A DNA stretch of 64,000 bases from Chitinophagales bacterium (GTDB lineage: Bacteria > Bacteroidota > Bacteroidia > Chitinophagales > Saprospiraceae), in the NCBI GenBank assembly GCA_022360175.1, contig JAKSDI010000114.1, positions 58,386 to 122,385 of the forward strand. Reading direction: 5' to 3'. Under the pieces are notes generated by a model. It was not told the DNA's origin. It ran no database searches and worked only from the letters and a program-made list of their open reading frames with translations. Shown piece by piece: positions 33,565-42,781 of the stretch. Numbering within the stretch: position 1 is the stretch's first letter; the number at the start of each line of letters is the position of its first letter. The position numbers and the translations under genes are program-made.

Positions 33565-33606
33565 AACAAACCCGAACTTTGGAATAATTTGAAGTTCGGG
33601 TTTGTT
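33565..33606. terminator. Bidirectional terminator between the OmpA and nucleoid protein genes
   Basis: AACAAACCCGAACTT pairs perfectly with AAGTTCGGGTTTGTT across a 12-base loop. It sits between two convergent genes. Its stable 15-base-pair stem should work for both strands; the plus side is followed by ATTTAT. Confidence 0.85.
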
Positions 33607-33643
33607 ATTTATATGAAAACAATTCTTATCAAGTTCGGGCTGC

Positions 33644-34672
33644 TTACCGATCTCCAATAATATCCATAATTTGCTCTGCCAACTCTGGAGAATGGATGAC
33701 CACGGTCTCTCCATCTATTTGCACCTGCCCATTTTGTACGTGGTTTCGATTAAAATATAGGTACAGGCTTTCAGCGGAGGCCTTATAGTTATAATATTTT
33801 TTGATAGTACTTTTATCAAAACGGAATTCTTCATCCATATCCAATTCATTGTTACTCATATACTCCTCTACCGCCTTCGTTTCGCCATAAAACTCCTGAT
33901 CAAATTGCTTAATATTAATTGTTTTTTGAGGACTATTCATAGCAAAATTAAGTACCTGCTCTCTAAATTGACCTTCGCCCATTACTTCACCAGTTTCATT
34001 GTCAACAGGTAAAGGCAATTCCTCTACCATTTCAAGAAATGAATTGGTCAATTCTTTACTTGTCTCAGGCCGGTCCAGGCCAATCCAGTTGATAAAATAT
34101 TCTGAGATTTCTTTTTGGCTCTTGGCGTGTTTAATTAATTCCACATAACGCCCACTACCTGTTTCATATCGATCTATACGTATACGACAAGCCATTGCCA
34201 ACTTATCCATATTTAGATAGGTTACAGGGTTTAATGCAAAAGCCGTTTCACTTTCCTGTTTTTGAAAAACCAAGCCTTCAGTATCTCTTACTAAAAAGAC
34301 TGATAAAATGCGGCTATCAAATTCTGTGTAATCTGCATAAACCAGATAACCTCCTTTAGCTCCTACCACTCCTTGTAATGCCAATTGTAAAGCATTCATT
34401 GTATCTCTGCTAAAAGTGATAAAAGCTTCTTCGGATATATCTTGCTCTATCAATAGATGTAAATATCCCGGAAACAAAGCATCCTCTGGGCTACTAAGAT
34501 ACCCTTGTAATGTATCTTCCTTCTGGACAAAAGTTTGATTAAGCTTTTCTACCAATACCTCAGCTTTTTCATCCCGTGGCAATAATTGATCGGTGAGGAA
34601 TAATCGAGCCTCACTACTCTCGGCCTCTTTTTCTAACTCATGGATGATCAATTGATGAAGTTCGAAAGACAT
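33644..34672 (-). CDS. Nucleoid-associated protein of the NdpA/YejK type
   Basis: The 342-residue protein matches the 37-kDa nucleoid-associated family: HQLIIHELEKEAESSEARLF near the start, AFALNPVTYLNMDKLAMACR and EISEYFINWIGLDRPETSKE in the middle, and TINIKQFDQEFYGETKAVEE late. YejK binds DNA in enteric bacteria and is degraded by a viroplasmin-like system; the role in Bacteroidota is not known. It stands alone between repeats and the terminator. Confidence 0.88.
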   Translation of the reverse strand: MSFELHQLIIHELEKEAESSEARLFLTDQLLPRDEKAEVLVEKLNQTFVQKEDTLQGYLSSPEDALFPGYLHLLIEQDISEEAFITFSRDTMNALQLALQGVVGAKGGYLVYADYTEFDSRILSVFLVRDTEGLVFQKQESETAFALNPVTYLNMDKLAMACRIRIDRYETGSGRYVELIKHAKSQKEISEYFINWIGLDRPETSKELTNSFLEMVEELPLPVDNETGEVMGEGQFREQVLNFAMNSPQKTINIKQFDQEFYGETKAVEEYMSNNELDMDEEFRFDKSTIKKYYNYKASAESLYLYFNRNHVQNGQVQIDGETVVIHSPELAEQIMDIIGDR

Positions 34673-34683
34673 AATGTTTAGGT

Positions 34684-34783
34684 TATATAGTGATGTGGTG
34701 ATGTAATTATATGATGATATAGCGATGTGGTGATGTGGTCAGAGGATTATATCGTTATGTAGTTAGAGGGTGATGTGGTTAGG
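34684..34783. repeat. Degenerate tandem GATGTGG/GATATAG repeats
   Basis: About 100 bases made of imperfect copies of TGATGTGGTGATG and TATATAGTGATG units, close in sequence to the repeats at 21971 and 42684. It lies between two minus-strand genes. No ORF or hairpin explains it. The following 108 bases to 34891 hold no recognised feature. Confidence 0.5.
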
Positions 34784-34891
34784 ATTTATACTGCTACTTT
34801 TCATTCAGATTATATAGTATTACGAAACTAAAGTTTTGCTAAGTTTCATCTGCGAAATATTACATACGAACCACTGCAATTAGATACTGAT

Positions 34892-35539
34892 TCATTCCCT
34901 CTTCCTTACAACTAATAATCCGTCTCTTAGGGGTAACAATACATTTTCTACTCGCTTATCTTGTTGTACTTTTACATTAAACTCATGTAATAAACGGGTA
35001 TCTGCATCCTTTTTGACTAGTTCTGCATCTGTTACTTTTCCACTCCACAATACATTATCTGCAAGAATAAGGCCTCCTGGTTTTACCATATCAAAAACCA
35101 GGTCGTAATAAAAAGCATAATGCTGTTTTCCCGCATCCAGAAATATCAAGTCGAATTGCTCTTTCAGGCCAGGAATAATGTTTTTAGCATTTCCTATATG
35201 CAAATTGATTTTTTTCTCTAAGCCTGCTTTAGCAATATATTTTCGGATTATATATTCTAGCTCAGGATTCGCCTCGATAGTATGCAAAATCCCCTCTTCT
35301 GCCAAACCTTGTGCCAGGCAAATACTTGCATAGCCAGTAAATGTACCTATTTCCAGTATTCGTTGAGGTTGCTGTAACTGGCTAATCAGCTGTAATAATT
35401 GCCCTTGTAATTTACCTGACAACATCTGGGGAGCCAAGGTTTTCAGATGTGTTTCTCGCTCCAGTTCATATAATACCTGAGAAGGAGGAGTGCTCAATCT
35501 TTCACAATAATCATGTATAGGACGAAGAATGTTTTTCAT
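34892..35539 (-). CDS. Class I SAM-dependent O-methyltransferase (catechol/caffeoyl type)
   Basis: A 215-residue enzyme. The SAM motif is LEIGTFTGYASICLAQG; the metal-binding Asp lies in LIFLDAGKQHYAFYYD and DNVLWSGKV is the next signature (D-N-V-L-W-x-G). These O-methyltransferases act on catechol-like small molecules with a divalent metal. The MarC gene starts 15 bases upstream, and TauE overlaps that one, so a three-gene operon is likely. The substrate is unknown. Confidence 0.9.
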   Translation of the reverse strand: MKNILRPIHDYCERLSTPPSQVLYELERETHLKTLAPQMLSGKLQGQLLQLISQLQQPQRILEIGTFTGYASICLAQGLAEEGILHTIEANPELEYIIRKYIAKAGLEKKINLHIGNAKNIIPGLKEQFDLIFLDAGKQHYAFYYDLVFDMVKPGGLILADNVLWSGKVTDAELVKKDADTRLLHEFNVKVQQDKRVENVLLPLRDGLLVVRKRE

Positions 35540-35554
35540 ATTTTAGTCTAATCC

Positions 35555-36148
35555 TTATCCATTTGTTATTGGCCGCTCTACAATCAGATGGAAGTTTTCG
35601 CGGAATAGTTTTACAGCTATAGCTAATAAAATAATGCCAAATACCTTTCTTAATACATTGGCTCCTCCTTCTCCTAATTTACGGCTGATATACCGAGAAG
35701 AACGTAACACCAGAAATACGAAAAGAATATTTAATACAATCCCCAGCTGTATATTCACAACATCATAATCTGCTCGAAGAGAAATAATTGTTGTCATCGT
35801 ACCAGCTCCCGCTATAAGAGGAAAAGCGACAGGCACGATTGTTCCCGAACGATATTCTGAATGATCCTGGAAAATATGTATTCCTAATACCATTTCCATT
35901 CCCATCAGAAAAATAATGATAGCACCGGCAACAGCAAATGACTCTATATCCACACCAAAAAGGTGTAACAAAGCTTCTCCGGCAAATAAAAATACAGACA
36001 TCAACGCCAGAGATGCTAAAGCAGCTTTTAAAGCTTCGATTTTAATCCCTTTTTTCTGTAAATCGATTATTATCGGAATAGATCCCAGAATATCGATCAC
36101 TGAAAAAAGCACCAGAGTAACAGAAACCAACTCTTTGAAGTTTACCAT
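35555..36148 (-). CDS. MarC-family membrane protein
   Basis: A 197-residue protein with six predicted membrane helices. It carries the family features VIDILGSIPIIIDLQKKG, GMEMVLGI, and VPVAFPLIAGAGTMTTIISL. MarC proteins are conserved inner-membrane proteins once linked to multiple antibiotic resistance, although that role has been questioned. The 5' end overlaps the TauE gene end by 7 bases. Confidence 0.9.
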   Translation of the reverse strand: MVNFKELVSVTLVLFSVIDILGSIPIIIDLQKKGIKIEALKAALASLALMSVFLFAGEALLHLFGVDIESFAVAGAIIIFLMGMEMVLGIHIFQDHSEYRSGTIVPVAFPLIAGAGTMTTIISLRADYDVVNIQLGIVLNILFVFLVLRSSRYISRKLGEGGANVLRKVFGIILLAIAVKLFRENFHLIVERPITNG

Positions 36149-36918
36149 ATCAACTGATGTATATTAAATAGTTTGACAATTGCGAATATTACAACTACAA
36201 CTAGCAAGCGGTGAGCCCACACATTAGCTTGTGGATAACGAGAAGCATAATGAGCAGTCAGATAACCTCCAACAGATTGCCCAACAGCCATCAACAAACC
36301 TGCTTGCCAACTAATCAATCCTTGTGATTGAAAAATCAAGATAACTAAAAAGGTATATACACTTATTACAAATAGCTTTACCGCATTGGCCTCGATCAAG
36401 CTATACCGGGCAACTAATACCATTATTGCCAGAAAAAAAATGCCCATCCCCATTTGGATAAACCCACCATAAAAACCAATCCCTAGATATAAAGGAATCG
36501 CAATCCAGGGATTAGGGGTAAAATCCTTATCTGTTTCTCTCAGCCAACGTTTGGGCTTGACCAATATCACGAATAGCATGATAACCAATAAGAATCGAAA
36601 TACGTTCTTAAATGCTTCATTACTTACATTTACCGCAACTATTACTCCTGCAATTGCCCCAATGATCATCAGAGTTATAACCATCCAACTCCTTTTCACC
36701 TGTAGTTTTCCATTCCGATGAAAGGCATATATTCCAACCAGGCTTTGGGTAAATATCCCTACACGATTTGTGCCATTAGCCAAATTGCCAGGCAGGCCTA
36801 CCAATTCGGTGAGGATAGTTAGCGTAATAGCAGAACCATTTCCCGCAAGGGTGTTAATACTTCCTGCTACTGCACTGCCTACTATAATAATGATATAATG
36901 ATACCACTCTAAGTCCAT
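36142..36918 (-). CDS. TauE/SafE-family sulfite or organic-acid exporter
   Basis: A 258-residue membrane protein with about eight helices. The opening AGSINTLAGNGSAITLTILT and the mid-protein GIGFYGGFIQMGMGIFFLAI are the paired inverted-repeat signatures of TauE/SafE. The family transports sulfur compounds such as sulfite or sulfoacetate, though substrates are often unknown. It is the first gene of the likely operon with MarC and the O-methyltransferase. Confidence 0.9.
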   Translation of the reverse strand: MDLEWYHYIIIIVGSAVAGSINTLAGNGSAITLTILTELVGLPGNLANGTNRVGIFTQSLVGIYAFHRNGKLQVKRSWMVITLMIIGAIAGVIVAVNVSNEAFKNVFRFLLVIMLFVILVKPKRWLRETDKDFTPNPWIAIPLYLGIGFYGGFIQMGMGIFFLAIMVLVARYSLIEANAVKLFVISVYTFLVILIFQSQGLISWQAGLLMAVGQSVGGYLTAHYASRYPQANVWAHRLLVVVVIFAIVKLFNIHQLIW

Positions 36919-36953
36919 ATCAATAACTTATGAGCGGCAAAGATAGGTTTAGT

Positions 36954-37616
36954 TTAATAAACAGAAGTGCGTATCAATTCCATTTCGATGAGTATTTGAT
37001 GCTCAGGTAGCATTCTGGTAAACTTGACAGGGCCTACGTTTTTTCCAATCCAGTTGGATTCATAGATGACAGATTCACCCTGATAAGTGTTGTTATCCAT
37101 AGGATAATAAAAAACCATGTCATAGACTATCGCCTCAAATTTTCCTACAGGAACGCTAATAGAAGATTCTGGATGTAATACAGATTTTAGTTCCTCTACC
37201 CCTTCTGGCAACAGACTTACAGGCCAGTTGACTGTATCTTTGTATTGATCTAGAGAAAAAATAAGATGATTACTTGCTCCTAATAAATCCGTACCGATAG
37301 GACATACTAAATCGTGAACTTGATTTCCAAGGCGAGTCCCTTCTATAATAAAATATTGATGAGCATCTATAAGTGTATCTCCAGAGATATATAAACTATC
37401 ATGTTTTCCAATAGGAGTTGTCTCACCTGTAGAAAGATTCGTAGTACGACCTTCATATACCCAATAAGCTCCTACTTCTAAAGGTAGAAAGTCTATAACT
37501 TGATCTTCCTTTACAGGATTAGCTTTTTCATTTTCATCTGTAATGATATCAGCTTTAGTACAAGAAGCTAGTATGCTTATAGTACCTATCAATAGCAAAA
37601 ATCGCAGTAAGGTCAT
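36954..37616 (-). CDS. Lipoprotein of unknown function
   Basis: A 220-residue lipoprotein (MTLLRFLLLIGTISILASC; lipobox LASC). The remainder is beta-rich: FLPLEVGAYWVYEGRTTNLS resembles the start of beta-sandwich lipoproteins common in Bacteroidota. I do not recognise a named family. It is 35 bases from the TauE start, on the same strand, so it could be in the same transcript upstream. Confidence 0.8.
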   Translation of the reverse strand: MTLLRFLLLIGTISILASCTKADIITDENEKANPVKEDQVIDFLPLEVGAYWVYEGRTTNLSTGETTPIGKHDSLYISGDTLIDAHQYFIIEGTRLGNQVHDLVCPIGTDLLGASNHLIFSLDQYKDTVNWPVSLLPEGVEELKSVLHPESSISVPVGKFEAIVYDMVFYYPMDNNTYQGESVIYESNWIGKNVGPVKFTRMLPEHQILIEMELIRTSVY

Positions 37617-37770
37617 GCGGCTGGATTGGTTTTCTCAAGTAGATAGTTTGTCCTATTCAATAAAGGCGTAAACAAAAATACGTGCTACTATGAATACGAA
37701 CAAATGACAATAAAGTTTAATCAGGGATGCAGCGGCAAGATGACAATTTTTGATTCTACGCTGTACAAAA

Positions 37771-40700
37771 TCAGACCGTTTCCGCTTTCGTCACTTGTCG
37801 GTGTAAATAACTGAGTGTTTTATTGGCTTCCTGTAAACTCTTCACGTAATCTTTCACCAAAATAAAATGGCGATTAGATTTTTTAAAACTCAATCCTTTT
37901 TGAAGTCCTTTAGCTCCTACGTATTCCAAAATACGCTGGAATAAAGCAGATTCATAAAAATGCGATTGAGGGTTTTCTACAAAGTAGCAACGAAGTTTAT
38001 TATTTTTTAGAATCAACCGTTCAAATCCCATTTTTTTACACATCCATCTCAAGCGCAAGCCTTCAAAGAGTTCATGTACTTGTGGAGGGATTCTACCGAA
38101 GCGATCGCGCATTCGATTGATATATGTTTCTATTTCTTCTTCTGTTTCTATCGCATCCAACTCGGTATATAAGCTTAGTCGCTCGGAAATACTGCTTACA
38201 TATTCATCTGGAATGAGCATTTCTACATCTGTATCTATCTTCACCTCCCGTACATACTGAGGATTTTTTTCAAGTTCTTCTTTAAAAACTTCTTTGAACT
38301 TGGTTTCCTTCAGTTCGTGTATAGCTTCTTCCAATATCTTTTGATAGGTTTCATAACCTATATCTGCTATAAAACCACTTTGTTCTGCCCCCAAGAGGTT
38401 CCCTGCTCCTCGGATATCAAGATCACGCATAGCGATATTAAAACCACTACCCAAGTCTGAAAATTCTTCCAGGGTTTTAAGGCGCTTACGAGCATCTGTT
38501 GTCAGTGTTGACATAGGTGGGCTAAAGAGATAACAAAAAGCTTTTTGATTGGAACGCCCTACTCGTCCTCTTAGCTGATGTAAATCACTCATCCCAAACT
38601 GATGAGCATTATTGATAATAATAGTATTTGCGTTGGGGATATCCAGTCCCGTTTCAATGATATTGGTACAGACCAGCACATCAAATTTAGACTCTATGAA
38701 ATCCAACAAGGTTTTCTCCAGAACTTTAGGGTCCATCTGACCATGTGCTTTGGCAATTTCTACATCCGGGCACATCCGGGCAACCATAGCGGCGATATCG
38801 GGCAGCGTTTTCACTCTATTGTGTACAAAAAAGACCTGCCCTCCTCGATTTACTTCATAATAAATAGCTTCTTTAATGACTTCTTCACTGAAGATACGGA
38901 CTTCGGTATGGATAGGCTGGCGATTAGGTGGCGGAGTACGAATGATGGATAAATCACGTGCTGCCATCAATGAAAACTGCAAAGTACGGGGTATTGGTGT
39001 TGCTGTTAGCGTAAGCGTATCGACATTGACCTTCAGGTTTCGCAATTTTTCTTTGGCTGCTACGCCAAATTTTTGCTCCTCATCAATCACTAATAAACCA
39101 AGGTCTTTGAAACCTACTTTTTTATTGAGTAACGCATGTGTACCGATAACGATATCAACCGTTCCTTCCTTCAGTTTTTTATAGATAGCATTGCGCTCAG
39201 CTGTAGTACGAAAACGATTTACATAATCTACCGTTACACCAAATTCTTCTAGGCGTCCCTTGAAAGTATGATAGTGTTGAAGTGCAAGAATTGTAGTAGG
39301 TACCAATATCGCAACTTGTTTTCCTCCTACCACAGCTTTAAAAGCTGCTCGAACAGCTATTTCTGTTTTACCAAAACCTACATCTCCACAAATCAATCGG
39401 TCCATAGGATAATCCTTGCACATATCCTCCTTCACATCATTGGTAGCCTTCAATTGATCTGGGGTATCTTCATAGATAAAAGAAGCTTCCAACTCATTTT
39501 GCAAATATCCATCCGGCTGAAAAGGGTGGCCAGGAGTCGCCTTCCGTTTAGCATACAACTTGATCAACTCACTTGCAATATCCTTTACTTTTTTCTTGGT
39601 ACGTCGCTTTAGATTCTTCCAGGCTTCAGAACCAATTTTATCTAGTTTAGGGGCGGTACCTTCCTTCCCTACATATTTTGAAATCTTGTGTAGCGAGTTG
39701 ATGCTAACGTACAGGATATCGTTGTTTTTATAAATCAATCGAACAGATTCCTGAATATGCCCATTGATATCAATCTTTTCCAGACCTGAATAACGGCCTA
39801 CTCCATGATCCATATGAGTTACAAAATCACCAGGAGTCAACTCTCTTAGCATACGCAGATTGATCGCCTGGTCTTTGGTAAAGCCTTGTCGTAATTTGTA
39901 ACGATGGAAACGTTGAAAAATCTGATGATCGGTATAACAAGCTATATTGAGATCTATATCTATAAACCCTTCATTGATAGAAGTCGGAATAGGATGAAAC
40001 TGAACATTGGCCTCCAAATCTTCGAAAATAGAATAAAAACGTTCTATTTGTTTTGGGTTTTCTGCAAATAGATAATTTTCTATTTTTTCATTGCTGTTTT
40101 CCTGTAGATTTTCAATCAGCAATTTGAAATTCTTATTAAAGCTGGGTTGCGGACGGGTAGCAAAAACGACCTTATCATCAAACTCAATAGGTTGAGCACT
40201 ATCTGAAAAGCACATGATTGAAAATCGCTTAACATCTTCAATAATCTCATTAGGCCGGATGAATGCACGATCTCTAAATATCTCTTTCAGTTCTTCTTCT
40301 TCCAATAAGCTAATTGCTTTCGCAAATGTTTCTGCCTTCTCAAAACATTGCGCTAACTTGTCTAGCAATACCTGAAAATCCTTTACCCATACAATCGTAT
40401 TTTCGGGAATTACTCCCAGCATAGATACTTTCTGATCCTGCGAAAATTCTGTATTAATATTAGGGATGATACTTACCTGAGCTATCTTCCGCTTGGAAAG
40501 TTGAGTGGTAGGATCGAATGTACGAATGCTTTCTACCTCATCATCAAATAGCTCTATTCGATAAGGATAATCATTACCAAAAGAAAATATATCAATAATC
40601 CCCCCCCGAATAGAAAACTGGCCTGGCTCATAGACAAAATCTTCTCGTTTAAAGCCATATTCGATCAAGGCTTCAATGAGAAAATCTACATCCATATCCT

Positions 40701-41157
40701 CTCCTTTCTGAATGCTAACACGTTGAGCATTTAAGACTTCAGGAGCAACTACTTTTTCAAATAATGCTTCAGGATAGGTAACAACTATTTCTCCATTTAC
40801 AGTAGAGTTAACTACTTTATTGATCGTTTCTGTACGCAAAAGGCCATTGGTGGGGTTCAGCTCCTCAAAAAACATAGGCCGCTTAAAAGAATCCGGGAAA
40901 AAGCGAATTGATTTGCCTTTTAACAAATTAGCCAGATTATTTTGGATATAAGCAGCCTCTTCTTTGTTATTTGCAACAATCAGGTGGCTATGCCCTGCTT
41001 TCATAAAAGTACCAGCCAATACAAAAGACTCCTGTGCGCCTGCCATGCCAGATAATCTTAAGCGTGCAGGCTGCTCTCCTTCTGTTGCAGAAATGATCTC
41101 AGCAATTCTGGTATCTTCCTTGTATAAGGATAAAAGATGGTCTAAATTATTACTCAT
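37771..41157 (-). CDS. mfd: Transcription-repair coupling factor Mfd
   Basis: The ATG at 41157 gives 1128 residues; a TTG at 41172 would add five and overlap the RluA gene. UvrB-homology modules fill the N-terminal 400 residues. The CarD-like RNA polymerase-binding segment follows (TPGDFVTHMDHGVGRYSGLE), then the RecG-like translocase with CGDVGFGKTEIAVRAAF (Walker A), VIDEEQKFG (DEEQ box) and GRVGRSNQKAFCYL. A TRCF C-terminal domain ends the protein. It releases RNA polymerase stalled at lesions and recruits UvrA. The gene is close to rluA (4-base gap) in one likely operon. Confidence 0.96.
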   Translation of the reverse strand: MSNNLDHLLSLYKEDTRIAEIISATEGEQPARLRLSGMAGAQESFVLAGTFMKAGHSHLIVANNKEEAAYIQNNLANLLKGKSIRFFPDSFKRPMFFEELNPTNGLLRTETINKVVNSTVNGEIVVTYPEALFEKVVAPEVLNAQRVSIQKGEDMDVDFLIEALIEYGFKREDFVYEPGQFSIRGGIIDIFSFGNDYPYRIELFDDEVESIRTFDPTTQLSKRKIAQVSIIPNINTEFSQDQKVSMLGVIPENTIVWVKDFQVLLDKLAQCFEKAETFAKAISLLEEEELKEIFRDRAFIRPNEIIEDVKRFSIMCFSDSAQPIEFDDKVVFATRPQPSFNKNFKLLIENLQENSNEKIENYLFAENPKQIERFYSIFEDLEANVQFHPIPTSINEGFIDIDLNIACYTDHQIFQRFHRYKLRQGFTKDQAINLRMLRELTPGDFVTHMDHGVGRYSGLEKIDINGHIQESVRLIYKNNDILYVSINSLHKISKYVGKEGTAPKLDKIGSEAWKNLKRRTKKKVKDIASELIKLYAKRKATPGHPFQPDGYLQNELEASFIYEDTPDQLKATNDVKEDMCKDYPMDRLICGDVGFGKTEIAVRAAFKAVVGGKQVAILVPTTILALQHYHTFKGRLEEFGVTVDYVNRFRTTAERNAIYKKLKEGTVDIVIGTHALLNKKVGFKDLGLLVIDEEQKFGVAAKEKLRNLKVNVDTLTLTATPIPRTLQFSLMAARDLSIIRTPPPNRQPIHTEVRIFSEEVIKEAIYYEVNRGGQVFFVHNRVKTLPDIAAMVARMCPDVEIAKAHGQMDPKVLEKTLLDFIESKFDVLVCTNIIETGLDIPNANTIIINNAHQFGMSDLHQLRGRVGRSNQKAFCYLFSPPMSTLTTDARKRLKTLEEFSDLGSGFNIAMRDLDIRGAGNLLGAEQSGFIADIGYETYQKILEEAIHELKETKFKEVFKEELEKNPQYVREVKIDTDVEMLIPDEYVSSISERLSLYTELDAIETEEEIETYINRMRDRFGRIPPQVHELFEGLRLRWMCKKMGFERLILKNNKLRCYFVENPQSHFYESALFQRILEYVGAKGLQKGLSFKKSNRHFILVKDYVKSLQEANKTLSYLHRQVTKAETV

Positions 41158-41161
41158 AGAA

Positions 41162-42052
41162 TTATTCGCCAAATCGATTTTCTTCCCGATCTACTAAACG
41201 TAAAAATCTTGGAGGAGTAGGAATTTCAACATATACTTCCTCTCCACTTATAGGATGTTGAAAACGTAAAGAAACCGCACAAAGGTACATTCCCTTACCC
41301 AATATTGTTGTCTGCCTCTTGGCATACATTTTATCTCCTACTACCAAATGCCCTCTATTACTCATATGGATGCGCAACTGATGAGTACGCCCCGTCACAG
41401 GATATAATTTCACTAATGAGAAATGTCCAAAATTACGAGAAGGGACAACCTTCAGGGGTTCAAACTCAGTAATAGCTCGCTTGCCCTTGATAGGTTCTTC
41501 TATTGTACCTTTTTCAGCTAGTTGGCCATGTACTACTGCTACATATGTTTTCTGTACCTTCTTTTCCTGAAAGTCCTTATTCATATTTATTAAAGCAGTC
41601 TTTGTTTTAGCCAGTATAACCAAACCTTTTGTGGGCACATCTAGTCGGTGGGTAGCTACTGGCTGAGGCAAAGCATCCTCTGCTTTAGTCCGTACAGTTC
41701 CTGCCAGCGCATTTTCTACCGTTTTATAACGGTTCCCATTCACTGCTATCCCACCAGGTTTATTGACGATAATTAAATAATCATCTTCATAAACTGTTTC
41801 GATATCCAGTTTAAAAGTTTTTGGCTTTGGCCTGTTTCTATGCTCCAGCTCTAGCCTATCGCCCCCTTTAACACGATCTCCAAAACGAGCTACATGGCCA
41901 TTTTTTTTCAAGCGTTCTGTAGCAATTGCCTTCTTTACCGCACTACGGCTTCCCAATACAGGGAATGCATTTACAGCATAGTCGATCAAGCTTTCATTAA
42001 TGATAGCTCCATCAACAATATGTGCATCACTTTGTTTGTTCTCTTTTGACAT
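41162..42052 (-). CDS. RluA-family pseudouridine synthase with S4 domain
   Basis: A 296-residue enzyme: N-terminal S4 RNA-binding region (SRSAVKKAIATERLKKNGHV), then the catalytic RluA domain with the nucleophilic Asp in THRLDVPTKGLVILAKT and RTHQLRIHMSNRGHLVVGD. It isomerises specific uridines in rRNA or tRNA; the exact site is not readable. The next gene on the strand is mfd. A palindrome lies in the shared upstream region with the divergent lipoprotein gene. Confidence 0.92.
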   Translation of the reverse strand: MSKENKQSDAHIVDGAIINESLIDYAVNAFPVLGSRSAVKKAIATERLKKNGHVARFGDRVKGGDRLELEHRNRPKPKTFKLDIETVYEDDYLIIVNKPGGIAVNGNRYKTVENALAGTVRTKAEDALPQPVATHRLDVPTKGLVILAKTKTALINMNKDFQEKKVQKTYVAVVHGQLAEKGTIEEPIKGKRAITEFEPLKVVPSRNFGHFSLVKLYPVTGRTHQLRIHMSNRGHLVVGDKMYAKRQTTILGKGMYLCAVSLRFQHPISGEEVYVEIPTPPRFLRLVDREENRFGE

Positions 42053-42064
42053 ATTCAGTATTAA

Positions 42065-42091
42065 TCAAAAAATAACTTCTTTATTTTTTGA
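42065..42091. promoter_or_regulatory. Perfect palindrome in a divergent promoter region
   Basis: TCAAAAAATAA and TTATTTTTTGA form an 11-base perfect inverted repeat around CTTCT. It lies between the divergent rluA-type gene and the lipoprotein gene. It could be an operator or a terminator-like hairpin, but AT content lowers its weight. Confidence 0.35.
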
Positions 42092-42122
42092 CCATTGCTT
42101 AAGTTTATAAACTCCATTTACA

Positions 42123-42683
42123 ATGGCAAATATCCTTAAAATTACGCGCTTTATTGCTGCATTGCTATTAATCATTACTTATACAGCTTGTGAAGATGAT
42201 GATGTAATGGAACCAACATTGCCTTCTTTTATAGATATTGATGTTGTCACTGGCCTCGATTTATATGATTTTAACGGTGCCCCTATCGGTAGATGGAAGT
42301 TTCCGAATAATAAGCCAGGTGACAATCATATTTTTCCAAATCCCTGTACAGATGCGGTGTTTGTGCTTAGTCAACAAAACATACAAAAATTATGGCTTGT
42401 CCCCGCTAATTGTTTTTCAGATTCTACTACAATGAATATACCAGAACTGTCTGGCAATCTCTCCTTTAGTATTTCTGACATCGAAGACAATCAAGTTAAA
42501 TCTTTCGAAATAATGGGAGCTACAGGAAATAATATAGCTTTAGATTTATCAGATGTTGCTCCCGGTTTCTATCGTCTCTTTATGCAACTGGAAGATGAAG
42601 AAATCTACTGGGAAAATATCTATACAGATAATTCGGTAAATAGTTTTCCTGATTGGAGTATTCTGGAAGAGGGGTGTGAGTAG
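42123..42683 (+). CDS. Lipoprotein of unknown function with T9SS-tail-like C-terminus
   Basis: A 186-residue lipoprotein (MANILKITRFIAALLLIITY, lipobox YTAC). The C-terminal part (FPNPCTDAVFVLSQQNIQKL, then DLSDVAPGFYRLFMQLEDEE) looks like the strands of a T9SS-type sorting tail: FPNP, followed by an L-S-x-V-A-x-G-x-Y-x-L pattern. It is divergent from rluA. No function assigned. Confidence 0.7.
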   Translation: MANILKITRFIAALLLIITYTACEDDDVMEPTLPSFIDIDVVTGLDLYDFNGAPIGRWKFPNNKPGDNHIFPNPCTDAVFVLSQQNIQKLWLVPANCFSDSTTMNIPELSGNLSFSISDIEDNQVKSFEIMGATGNNIALDLSDVAPGFYRLFMQLEDEEIYWENIYTDNSVNSFPDWSILEEGCE

Positions 42684-42714
42684 ATGATGTGGTGATATAT
42701 CTATATAGTTAGAA
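42684..42714. repeat. Third copy of the GATGTGGTGATAT-type intergenic repeat
   Basis: GATGATGTGGTGATATAT and the following TATATAGTTAGAAGAGG resemble the units at 21971 and 34684. It starts one base after the stop codon at 42683. Confidence 0.4.
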
Positions 42715-42781
42715 GAGGAATGGTTGTTTTTTGACAAATGCATGCAACATTCTTCATATTCTCTCGTCATTAAAACAAAAA

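Noticed and set aside
34684..34783. Possible CRISPR array
   Set aside because: Repeat units are short, degenerate and directly adjacent with no unique spacers or cas genes nearby.
41158..41172. TTG start of mfd overlapping the rluA gene
   Set aside because: The ATG at 41157 is standard and leaves a short gap.
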